Shown here piece after piece: positions 19,301 through 25,695 of a stretch of DNA of 64,000 nt. A model generated the notes under the pieces. It was not told the origin of the DNA, ran no database searches, and saw nothing but the letters and a program-made list of their open reading frames with translations. The stretch comes from an uncultured Verrucomicrobia subdivision 3 bacterium (GTDB taxonomy: Bacteria; Verrucomicrobiota; Verrucomicrobiae; Limisphaerales; UBA11358): the NCBI GenBank assembly GCA_903847285.1, contig CAINDH010000136.1, forward strand, positions 9,986 through 73,985, given 5' to 3'. Numbering within the stretch: the first letter of the stretch is position 1; each line of letters opens with the position of its first letter. The position numbers and the translations under genes are program-made.

Positions 19301-20783
19301 CTCAAAAGTGAATCTCGGCACGAATGTGATCAACGGTGTCGGCGGCTTCACGTTGAATTCCGGTGGCGGACTCATCACGGCAAAGTCGAACGGCTTCAAA
19401 GGTAACCTGAACTTGCCGGGCACCAACATTTCATTGAGCTTGGGCGGCAACTACACCTACGACGGTTCCGTCGCGCAGTCGGTTGACACGTTGCTCCCTG
19501 CCAGCGTTTCTAATTTGACCGTGAACAACAATCTTGGCCTCACTTTGACCCAGTCAACTGCGGTCACCAATCTTTCACTCATCGGCAGCACACTGACTGG
19601 AAATGTGACGGTAGCAAACGCCGGCTCGGCGACGATCAGCGGCGGCGGCTCTACCGTCGTCGGCAATCTCACGATGAACGCTGGTGTGTTAGCTTTGGTT
19701 TCATCAAATAACTTCCCGCAATTAACGGCCAGCGGTGGCACTGTTAGCCTTAACGGCGGCAATATCACTCTTACCATTCAAGGCGCGCCGTTAGGGGAGG
19801 GAGCTTATCTAGTGGTGGACACCGCTTCGGGCGGCACGGTCAGCGGCACATTGCCATCCGTAGTCAATATCAGCGGCACCGATATGCCGTCCACGTCCTT
19901 CGGTGTGCCGCAGTTGGTAGGCGGCAAGCTGTATGTGAACTACCAAAAGTTTTTCAGCGCCTATGACACAGGCGCGGGTTTTTTCAGCGGGGAGAATCTG
20001 GTGCACGATGATTTCAGCGGGCGGACGTTTTCGGTGTGGTCGACGGCGGATCTGTCGTTGCCGGTATCGAGCTGGACGGCGGAAGGCTCGCCGGTGGAGT
20101 TTCCGATCTCGGGATCGAGTCCGGCGATGAGCCATTACGGGATCACCGTGACGCCGTCGGCCTCGCCGACGTATTATGTGATTGCGACGACGAACGCGGG
20201 CCCGTATAGCGCGACGGAGCCGGTGATCGTGCTGACGACGGCGGACTATGTGGATTTCACGGTAGTGCCGACGAACGCGTATGTGAGCGCCGGGGGAATA
20301 TTTAGTTTTGAAGCACCGCCGGTGATTACGGTGCAACCGGCGAGCGTGAGCAAATTGAAGGGACAGACCGCGCAGTTCAACGTGACGTCGACGGGCGCTG
20401 GGTTGAGTTACCAATGGTATTACAACGGAGGAGGATTAGGCGGAGCGACCAGCGCGGGACTGACGCTGGCGAACGTGACGAGCGCGAACGCGGGGAATTA
20501 CACGGTGACGGTGGCGAATGGGTCGGGGGTGGTGACGAGCAGTGTGGCGGGACTGACGGTGAGTTTGCCGCCGGAAGTGACGGCGACGTTCACGAACGGC
20601 GGATTGGTGCTGGGCGGGATATCGGTGACAGGGCTGGTGTATGTGGTGGAGGGGGCGACGAACCTGAGCGCGCCGGTGTGGACGCCGGTGTGGACGAACA
20701 CTACGGGGGCAGGGGGTTTGATCAACTATCAACCGGCGAGCAGCGCGGCCGCGAGCCAATTCTATCGCATCGCCTTCCCGTGA
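13395..20783 (+). CDS. Giant secreted protein with autotransporter-associated repeats, duplicated Ig-like blocks and FYR-type tail
   Basis: 2462 residues with a long signal peptide ending near QQSSA (about residue 47). Visible parts: beta-helix passenger with autotransporter-associated strand repeats (about 200-500, e.g. GNGTLILNGANTYNGNTTIS); a block of about 335 residues (526-860) repeated at 1323-1656, each containing two Ig-like units introduced by PGETAT-x-G-x-x-PGK; a bacterial Ig-like (Big_3 type) domain at about 863-955; a lectin-like region at about 960-1300; a region beginning GNWGDTSTWEY (about 1665) with further beta-helix repeats; the GEN variant of the GDEN module (2186-2305); an Ig domain; and a tail ending SQFYRIAFP. 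No outer-membrane barrel is present. A surface adhesin or scaffold is the likeliest role, inferred from architecture. A strong terminator follows, then the ECF sigma factor gene. Confidence 0.83.
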   Translation: MKTKSTSSTKSHHCHPVGLINRLRFPLRWQVGLSVLLLALTVQQSSAVLRIWTGTGADNSFSAASTASWIPGNVPTTNDDLWFGTSTLSGGTNVVSTGTAAPKSAMGAHGMTFNNNFNTTNSITVGTFTTGSFPITFASTNPLVGPFIQTLTTSGTIRFQDAEPVAGNANIMTIVLNINTNLTFDLASGSTVDIACKLTQPNAGFSGGITKISAGSLTLENSNSFAGGVALKAGTLNVSHGQALGLPSGTFTVTGGSLDNTSGSALTLSNYLNAWNGDFTFKGTSDLNLGAGAVTLNATRQITVTGGNLTVGGVVGPSSGGFGLTKAGNGTLILNGANTYNGNTTISAGKLTLGASASISNSTNISVNGTLDVSAVSGFNLGASQNLLGSGSVTGNVATVSGSKIIPGTDGATGTLTLTSGLTLASGATCNYDLGSTAAGPNDLLNVNGTGTALTLNNNTFVIKAASTLDVATDYTLISVPNGSITGTFNSTPTWSGTPPANSSSYSIVTSAHSVTLHYTPVVTGVDHYTVTPSTSSTTAGNVLTVTVVAYNASNVAITDSSVDGTIVSMTSSGLGQFDSNGDATYGDNTKALTNGTLTINVRDLKAESITFTATSGSISNISSSVSFTVGALTQLQLLLPGETATPGVAPGKTGSPTTRTAGAGFSVTVNAVDANYNLTASGHTVHIAAANDANAVLPADTALSSGTATLSVTNIIAGSGRTLTASDVSNGSITSSTSPAYNVIPATATRLVLRAPGETATYGVAPGKTGSPTARNSTVGYSVTVDALDAFYNLATNTTDTVGITSGTGGDTLPANVALVGGTKNFSVANNTVGSTTLTASDVSNGGVTSGSSTVTVNINSTTTAIASSSNPVNEGQNVTFTATVSGAGLKTGTVTFKNGATTIATKSLSGSTATLTLSGGAGTYSITAVYNGDANNSTSTSSALSQVIQVGGAVAGPAQLLEEGQDYAVVGTTGNPPTGRGPWLIAGGSGNTSFINIQTNDLSGATSPDLKPLPNTLNTGGSKLQVAKATAAGRWYWRGMSNSVTAGVVYYSFLLNTTVNPTTSDEFMATMLASTANNQPAATDPLSLHARVGADSAHYNLGIQRLNGTTAWSGDLADNTTYLIVLKYTFGSGASCSLYVNPTPGGSEPSPTASATSDGVTTEPANIGTVLVYESSTAPATSGTFQYDVMRADTNWNNVTPSINGSAGLGATKLAFSPGSQTLTVTSNSALITVTLLDQSNSVYNATSDLTVNLSSTSGGATFLAADGSTVISSLVITSGLSTATFYYRDSQAGSPTITGASGLLTSATQTETINPPPGALDHFVVTPSVPSITAGGLFTANVQAYDSNNVAIVDASLDGQIVTLSSSGLAQFDANGDGTYGDNTKSLVNGALTINVRDLKAENVTLTATLGTPAGNSSSVTINPAAVAQLQLLLPGETATPGLSPGKTGSPTTRTSGIGFSITVNSVDTNWNVAASSDTVQITATSDASAVLPANTALVAGTKTLSVTNAVAGSLRSLTATDISNGAITASTSPTYTVVAGAATRLIVMAPGESATYGVAPGKSGTPSHQTQTGSFTLTVNALDAFYNFVSSATDTVQITSTDGGATLPTNAQLVSGAKSFTLTQSLIGSVTDTATDLSNGGVASGTTTLTVDAIPRYRSIASGNWGDTSTWEYSTDGGATWNPAGGTPSNAAAALVLVTNSTVTIASDVAINRTTVAANGSISVSAGVKFSVTDATAIDLDVFGTITNAGVLTNISPATIVMENGAKYYHNQNGGSLLVANWNSNSTCEVIGWTTTTSVNAATGMKQKFGNFNWNSPSQSATLSFGSSTPTNFAGSFNVISTGSGVLELSISAAVNLEIGGDVNVSGGTLNGITTSATELVNVAGSLNISGGTFNLHSSATGTGSSIWNVAGNVNVNGGTLTASSTTGSTSPTINLVKSGTQTISLSNGGSIPTGSTIAWNVASTSKVNLGTNVINGVGGFTLNSGGGLITAKSNGFKGNLNLPGTNISLSLGGNYTYDGSVAQSVDTLLPASVSNLTVNNNLGLTLTQSTAVTNLSLIGSTLTGNVTVANAGSATISGGGSTVVGNLTMNAGVLALVSSNNFPQLTASGGTVSLNGGNITLTIQGAPLGEGAYLVVDTASGGTVSGTLPSVVNISGTDMPSTSFGVPQLVGGKLYVNYQKFFSAYDTGAGFFSGENLVHDDFSGRTFSVWSTADLSLPVSSWTAEGSPVEFPISGSSPAMSHYGITVTPSASPTYYVIATTNAGPYSATEPVIVLTTADYVDFTVVPTNAYVSAGGIFSFEAPPVITVQPASVSKLKGQTAQFNVTSTGAGLSYQWYYNGGGLGGATSAGLTLANVTSANAGNYTVTVANGSGVVTSSVAGLTVSLPPEVTATFTNGGLVLGGISVTGLVYVVEGATNLSAPVWTPVWTNTTGAGGLINYQPASSAAASQFYRIAFP
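14970..15974 (+). repeat. Internal block 1 of the 2462-residue protein (coding)
   Basis: About 335 codons, beginning V-D-H-Y-T-V-T-P and ending T-V-T-V-N, and containing two PGETAT-type units. It corresponds along its whole length to 17361-18363, including shared segments such as GDNTKALTNGTLTINVRDLK in this copy. Confidence 0.8.
17361..18363 (+). repeat. Internal block 2 of the 2462-residue protein (coding)
   Basis: Second copy of the block at 14970-15974. It begins L-D-H-F-V-V-T-P and again holds two PGET/PGES-A-T units, but it is clearly diverged in amino acids, so the duplication is older than that of the 3' cassette. Confidence 0.8.
19917..20783 (+). repeat. 3' cassette, copy B of a long direct repeat (coding)
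   Basis: Counterpart of 10885-11751. It encodes the GDEN module (here with one codon fewer), an Ig domain and the C-terminal tail to the stop codon, and it shares the unusual GCG/ACG-rich codon choice. Confidence 0.9.
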
Positions 20784-20837
20784 GGCACGTGGGTTTGCGC
20801 GTGTAAAACGCTTGCAATATCAGTTCTTAAATGGTGC

Positions 20838-20870
20838 GGCTGGATGAAACTTTGTTTCATCCAGCCTTTT
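20838..20870 (+). terminator. Rho-independent terminator after the 2462-residue protein
   Basis: Perfect 13-bp stem GGCTGGATGAAAC (20838-20850) with GTTTCATCCAGCC (20854-20866), a three-base loop and TTTT. It separates the giant gene from the sigma factor gene. Confidence 0.94.
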
Positions 20871-20917
20871 CATGTGCTGGTCATACTGCCTTATCTGGGT
20901 ATTCTACTGCTGTTCAC

Positions 20918-21475
20918 ATGAGCAACGTGACTTTAATTCTGCAGGCTGTCGGCCGAGGTGAAAGCCAGGCTTCCGAAGAACTGCTGCCATTGGTTTACGA
21001 GGAACTACGTCGCCTTGCCGCGGCGCGGATGGCTCGTGAATCTGCTGGCCAAACTTTGCAACCAACCGCTCTCGTGCACGAAGCTTGGGTGAGATTGGTA
21101 GAGGACGGTTCACGCACATGGGAAAATCGCGCTCACTTTTTTGGAGCTGCGGCCGAGGCGATGCGCCGGATTCTGATTGATCGGGCAAGGCGCAAGGCGC
21201 GCATCAAGCACGGGGGTGGAATGGAGCGGATTGATCTTGAACATCTGGATGTGGCCGCCGCGTTGCCGGATGAAAAGATTCTGCTCATGGACGAGGCATT
21301 GGAGCGCCTGAAAGCTGAAGACTCGGAGACTGCGCGGGTGGTGGTCCTGAAATTTTATGGCGGTCTCACCAACGAGGAAATTGTTCAGATTCTCGGCAGC
21401 AGTGACCGCACGGTGCGCCGGCGATGGAACTATGCGAAGGTCTGGCTTTATGACTCTATCATCAAACAGCATTGA
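20918..21475 (+). CDS. ECF RNA polymerase sigma factor (Sig-70_X6/ECF PF07638 type)
   Basis: 185 residues from ATG 20918; an in-frame upstream extension to 20831 runs through the terminator and is unlikely. The sequence is typical of the Acidobacteria/Planctomycetes-type ECF sigma factors: SQASEELLPLVYEELRRLAA, LQPTALVHEAWVRL, HFFGAAAEAMRRILIDRARR and the region-4 helix-turn-helix with GLTNEEIVQILGSSDRTVRR. It would direct RNA polymerase to a dedicated promoter set. The next gene, 69 bp downstream on the same strand, is a membrane serine/threonine kinase, an arrangement known for ECF groups controlled by phosphorylation rather than by an anti-sigma factor. No anti-sigma gene is visible. The target genes are unknown; the neighbouring secreted proteins are candidates. 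Confidence 0.92.
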   Translation: MSNVTLILQAVGRGESQASEELLPLVYEELRRLAAARMARESAGQTLQPTALVHEAWVRLVEDGSRTWENRAHFFGAAAEAMRRILIDRARRKARIKHGGGMERIDLEHLDVAAALPDEKILLMDEALERLKAEDSETARVVVLKFYGGLTNEEIVQILGSSDRTVRRRWNYAKVWLYDSIIKQH

Positions 21476-21544
21476 GGCGGATAGTTTCCAATCGTTGGCC
21501 GAAGTTGATGTCGCACGGCGCATTATCCAATTGAAGGCTTGAAC

Positions 21545-23737
21545 ATGACTGCTGCCCAGCGGGACATTTTTGACACGGCATTGGAGACCAGTGATGCCAC
21601 GGAGCGCAAGGCGATGTTGGATCGTGCGTGTGAGGGGCAGCCGGAACTGCGTGAGCGCATCGAGCAACTGCTCGCTGCACATAATCAGGCGGATCAGTTT
21701 TTTTCCGGTTGCGTGACGGCGGTTGCTGGATCCGCGCAGGATTTCGAGTTGGTGGATGGTGGTGCAGCCGAAGATTTGATCGGTTCAAAAATTGGTCCTT
21801 ACAAGTTGCTTCAAAAAATCGGGGAGGGCGGTTGTGGAGCAGTGTTCATGGCGGAACAGGAATCGCCGGTTCGTCGCCGGGTTGCCTTGAAAGTCATCAA
21901 ACTGGGAATGGACACAAAAAATGTCGTCGCCCGATTCGAAGCAGAGCGGCAGGCGCTGGCGTTGATGGATCATCCGAACATCGCGCGCGTTTTGGACGCT
22001 GGCGCGACGCAAAATGGCCGCCCGTTTTTTGTGATGGAACTGGTCAACGGCGTCCGCCTTACGGAATTCTGCGATTCGCACCGCTTGAACACCCAACAGC
22101 GACTGGAGCTGTTCATTCAAGTCTGTCATGCGATCCAGCACGCCCATCAAAAAGGCATCATCCATCGCGACATCAAGCCTTCGAACATCCTCGTCACCCA
22201 GCTCGACGGGGGGCCGGTTCCGAAAGTCATCGATTTCGGCATTGCCAAGGCGATGGCAGAAAAACTTACGGATAAAACGCTTTTCACCATGCACGGCCTT
22301 TTCATCGGCACGCCAGCCTACATGAGTCCCGAACAGGCACAGTTCAGCAGTATGGATGTGGACACGCGTAGCGATATTTACAGTCTCGGTGTTCTGCTTT
22401 ACGAACTACTCACCGGGAAGACGCCTTTTGACCACAACGAATTGCTTGCCGCCGGTCTGGATGAAATGCGCCGCACATTGCGTGAGCAGGAGCCGCCTAA
22501 ACCTTCCACCAAAGTTGATTCGCTGACAAAGGATGAATTGACGGAGACTGCTCAGCGCCGGCATTTGGAGCCGCCCAAGCTCGGGTTGGAATTGCAGGGT
22601 GATCTGGATTGGATTGTGATGAAGGCTTTGGAGAAGGATCGCCGCCGCCGTTACGAGACTGCGAGTGAGTTGGCGCAGGACGTTGGCCGATTTCTTGCCG
22701 ACGAACCAGTTTCTGCCCGACCGCCCAGCCGGATTTATCTGCTTAAAAAATTGGTCCGGCGCAATCAAGTCGCCTTTGCTGCATCGGCATTGGTGTTTCT
22801 CGCTCTGACCGTGAGCACGGTGGTTTCGAGCTGGCTTTTAATGCGTGAACGGGAGGCGCGGCAACGAGCTGTGAAGGCCGAGCAAAAACAATATGGGTTG
22901 CAGCAGGAGGCGGTGAAGCTGAAGGCAACCGCCCAAGACGAGCAGCAATTCATGAAGGCAGAGGAGGCGTTCGAAGGAGGCCACCGCGATCAGGCTGATG
23001 AGTTGCTGGGCGAAATCAAATCTTTGAAAGGCACCACATCACACGCCGCATTGTTTCGCGGTCTTGGCGACTGGGACGTGATAAACGGTCGCCCGACGAA
23101 GGCGTTGGATCGTTTTGCCTTGCTGTTTCAGATCAACGAAGCGGAGCAGGCTGATGCGAGCTTGGATGACCAGCGGTATGGTGTGCTTTTGGTGGATCAA
23201 GGGCTTTTGAGCGATTACGACCGCTTTCGCCGGGCGTTGGTGAACCGCGAATCCGGCACTGAAAACGTCACGGCAGCGCAGCGGGCGATTCGCGATTGTT
23301 TATTGATACCAGCCAGCAGTGACCTGTTGCGTTCTCTGGATGAATTTGCGGTGTTGACTCAAAATTCGTTTGAGTCAGGCGCCGACAAGATCTCAGTCGT
23401 TAATTCCGAGAACTACTGTTATTCGATTGCGCTATGGAAGTATCGAGTAAATAATTTTTCAAATTCAGTAGCGTGGTGCACCCGGGGGCTGAACTACCAC
23501 AATGGCGCGCAGTCACGAGATGTGAACATCCGGTTGTTGCTGGCAATGAGCCGAGCACAACTCGGCAATGTAGTCGATGCGCGGGCGGAACTGGCCGCAT
23601 GCCGGAAAATCATCGAGGACGCCTTTGCGGCTGGCTTCGACAAGTCAAAAAACCGACAGAGCCTCTGGTATAATTGGTTTACCTCTCGGATATATCTTCA
23701 CGAAGCCGAACTGCTGTTAAAAAAATCATCAAAATAA
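21545..23737 (+). CDS. Transmembrane Hanks-type serine/threonine protein kinase
   Basis: 730 residues from ATG 21545 (a TTG two codons upstream is possible). A short N-terminal helical region (1-60) precedes a complete kinase domain: glycine loop GEGGCGAVF at 93-101, ATP-anchoring Lys116 in ALKVIK, catalytic Asp209 in HRDIKPSN, metal-binding Asp230 in IDFGIAK, then GTPAYMSPEQ and DIYSLGVLLYELLTGKTPF. A single membrane span lies at about 409-433, followed by a coiled stretch and an alpha-helical, TPR-like region that would lie outside the cytoplasm. All catalytic residues are present. The gene sits directly behind the ECF sigma factor and probably acts on it or on its pathway, by analogy with ECF-kinase pairs in Planctomycetes and Verrucomicrobia. 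The signal sensed is unknown. Confidence 0.93.
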   Translation: MTAAQRDIFDTALETSDATERKAMLDRACEGQPELRERIEQLLAAHNQADQFFSGCVTAVAGSAQDFELVDGGAAEDLIGSKIGPYKLLQKIGEGGCGAVFMAEQESPVRRRVALKVIKLGMDTKNVVARFEAERQALALMDHPNIARVLDAGATQNGRPFFVMELVNGVRLTEFCDSHRLNTQQRLELFIQVCHAIQHAHQKGIIHRDIKPSNILVTQLDGGPVPKVIDFGIAKAMAEKLTDKTLFTMHGLFIGTPAYMSPEQAQFSSMDVDTRSDIYSLGVLLYELLTGKTPFDHNELLAAGLDEMRRTLREQEPPKPSTKVDSLTKDELTETAQRRHLEPPKLGLELQGDLDWIVMKALEKDRRRRYETASELAQDVGRFLADEPVSARPPSRIYLLKKLVRRNQVAFAASALVFLALTVSTVVSSWLLMREREARQRAVKAEQKQYGLQQEAVKLKATAQDEQQFMKAEEAFEGGHRDQADELLGEIKSLKGTTSHAALFRGLGDWDVINGRPTKALDRFALLFQINEAEQADASLDDQRYGVLLVDQGLLSDYDRFRRALVNRESGTENVTAAQRAIRDCLLIPASSDLLRSLDEFAVLTQNSFESGADKISVVNSENYCYSIALWKYRVNNFSNSVAWCTRGLNYHNGAQSRDVNIRLLLAMSRAQLGNVVDARAELAACRKIIEDAFAAGFDKSKNRQSLWYNWFTSRIYLHEAELLLKKSSK

Positions 23738-23800
23738 TTGGCCGCTTGGAGCCTAAAAGCGGTGGCTTTCGCCGCCTGCCAGTGTGGATAGTATGGCTAT

Positions 23801-23814
23801 GAACCCGCGGGTTC
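23801..23814. repeat. Perfect 14-bp palindrome between the kinase and the pseudogene
   Basis: GAACCCGCGGGTTC reads the same on both strands. It lies 63 bp after the kinase stop and 91 bp before the pseudogene start. It could be an operator; no T tract follows it, so a terminator is unlikely. Confidence 0.4.
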
Positions 23815-23904
23815 CTAATTTTCAAATGTTTTTGCAGCCCTAGCGGAATAATAAAACCAGCCAAAGGTCATGAATTGGTTGTTTTCCCTCAGCCCCATTC
23901 ACTC

Positions 23905-25400
23905 ATGCGATTTAGCCATTTTTTGCATCGAAAACATTTCGCGGGAATTTGCATTCTGGTTTCGTTGATTCTGGGGGCTCAAAAAATTCAAGCAATGGTG
24001 ATTTTAGACGATACTTTTGCTGCCGGCGTTCGGAACAGCCAAGCGCTTTCAAACCGTGCGGCTTGGTTTGTCTCCAGCGCTTCAGCGGTCAGCACCTCAA
24101 CAAATGGCATGGTTTGGATCTTGCCGACCGGCTCATTCATGGGTGTCTGTTATTTTGGAACCAATTCTTCCCATCCGCTGCGACTATAGGTCGGAGATAC
24201 TCTGGTCGTTGCGGCACGAATGGTTTTTAACAACATTGGAACAAACAACACCAGTTCAAGCTTTCGGGTCGGAGTGTTCGAGTTTGCGGAATCATCATTG
24301 TCGTCGAAGTGGTTAACGGCGGACGGTTATGGAACCGGCACCCAGGAAAGCAATGTGGTTGGTTATGGAATTTTTCACCGACGTTTAACGATGTTTCTCC
24401 TATGGACATCCGCAAACGAAATTTAGTGCCGGACAATTCGCTTTTGGGATCAAGCGCCGATTGGACCACGCTCACCAGCGGGCCCGGGAATACAAATAAT
24501 TTCCTCGGCTTCAGCAACGGCGATGAGTGTTGGCTCAAGTTCAGACTATTTCGGACTAATTCCAACGAGACATTAATTGGCATTTCTTGGTCGAACGTGG
24601 TTTCCCACGCAATCCTCGCGATTTCTTATGACGATACGAATGCCACGAGTTTCAATTACGACGGCCTCGCATTCCGGCTAAGCGGTTCGGGTCTAACTGC
24701 AACCAACATCACCTTCAAAGAAGTCCATGTGGACTTGAATCCTGTGCCTGTGGTTGTGGTCACGACCAACATATTTTATAGCGCCACCGACAACGGCCCC
24801 GGATTTTTCAGTGGTGATGAGAATCTGGTGATCTATACGAACAGCGGGAAGACGATCTACTGCTGGTCGACGTCGACTCCGGCTGGCAGCTCCGTGACCA
24901 ACTGGACTTTTGAGGGCTGGTTGGTGGAGCTTCCCGACCATGGGAATCCTGGGAAAAGCACCTATGGCATCACGGTGACGCCTTCCAAGTCACCGATTTA
25001 TTAGGTGGTTGCCCAGAACACGAATATCGGTCCCTACCCCGCGACGGAGCCATTGCAATGGCTGACGACGGATGATTATGTGGCGTTTACTTTGAACACG
25101 ACTAACCTGACCATCAGCCCGAATGGAGTGTTTCAATTTGGCACGCCGGCGATCACGTCAGTGATGATTAACGAAACGTCGGCTCACTTGAATGGCAGCG
25201 GGGCGATGACCTTTGCGTTTACGAACGGAACGGGATTGAGCTTCTCGGTATTGGGGAGGAACAAAGTTGCCGCCCCGGTGGCGACCTGGCCGGTGGTTGG
25301 TCCTGCGGTAGAAACCCCGGCGGGTTCGTGGCAATACCAGTTCACCGATCCCAGCCCGGCAACGAACACTCAGCGCTTCTACTTGCTCCGGCAGCCGTGA
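23905..25400 (+). pseudogene. Broken gene for a secreted GDEN-module protein with C-terminal tail
   Basis: Read as one gene it would encode about 495 residues. It has a signal peptide from ATG 23905 (ending near KIQA), a beta-sandwich-like region, the GDEN module at 24770-25140 and a tail ending RFYLLRQP. Three lesions interrupt it: an in-frame TAG at 24187-24189, a frameshift between about 24365 and 24380 (the frame of VGVFEFAESS gives way to that of FNDVSPMDIR), and a TAG at 25002-25004. At the last site the intact copies have Tyr-Tyr-Val (here TAT-TAG-GTG), so a single base change explains it. Similarity to intact relatives continues across all three, which argues for recent decay or sequencing error. 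Readthrough of TAG alone cannot explain the frameshift. Confidence 0.82.
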
Positions 25401-25432
25401 TTTATGATCTCTGGTCTGGTGTAAACAGACGG

Positions 25433-25456
25433 AGCGCGGGTGGCAACACCCGCGCT
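25433..25456. repeat. Short palindromic intergenic repeat (REP-like hairpin)
   Basis: AGCGCGGGTG (25433-25442) and CACCCGCGCT (25447-25456) form a perfect 10-bp stem with a GCAA tetraloop, 33 bp after the pseudogene stop. There is no T tract, so it resembles a REP element more than a terminator, although it could block RNA polymerase or protect an mRNA 3' end. Confidence 0.6.
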
Positions 25457-25485
25457 ATTCCTCGCTACGTGGAGATGGCTGGAAA

Positions 25486-25556
25486 ATTTACAAATATTTT
25501 TGGCCGATTGCAGGCGGAGAAAGCGCATATTCAGATAAGCGCTGTTGGGGAATTAA
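25486..25556 (+). promoter_or_regulatory. Conserved upstream element, copy 2
   Basis: Located 140 bp before the DUF3570 gene. Blocks in order: TTTTTGGCCG, 13 bases, AAAGCGCAT (25520-25528), five bases, GATAAG (25534-25539), four bases, GTTG (25544-25547), three bases, AATTAA (25551-25556). They match the element at 13289-13358. AGCGC and GCGCT within it can pair to a short stem; copy 1 can form the corresponding stem with one G-U pair. Confidence 0.55.
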
Positions 25557-25695
25557 CCCGCGTGCTAGACGACCCAATGACGCACATTTTAGATAAATGT
25601 CCGAAGGAATCAGAACATTTGTTCCTTAGAAACGGAGCGCCAGTTTTGTAATATTTCCGCATCCACAGAGATGCCCCAACTTAAAATTTTCATTC

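Noticed and set aside
8938..20783. Classical type V autotransporter
   Set aside because: Only the strand repeats are shared with that class; no C-terminal beta-barrel is present in either protein.
24187..25004. Amber readthrough or reassigned TAG as an explanation of the broken gene
   Set aside because: A frameshift lies between the two TAG codons, and other genes in the window end with TAG in the normal way, for example pyrE at 61374-61376.
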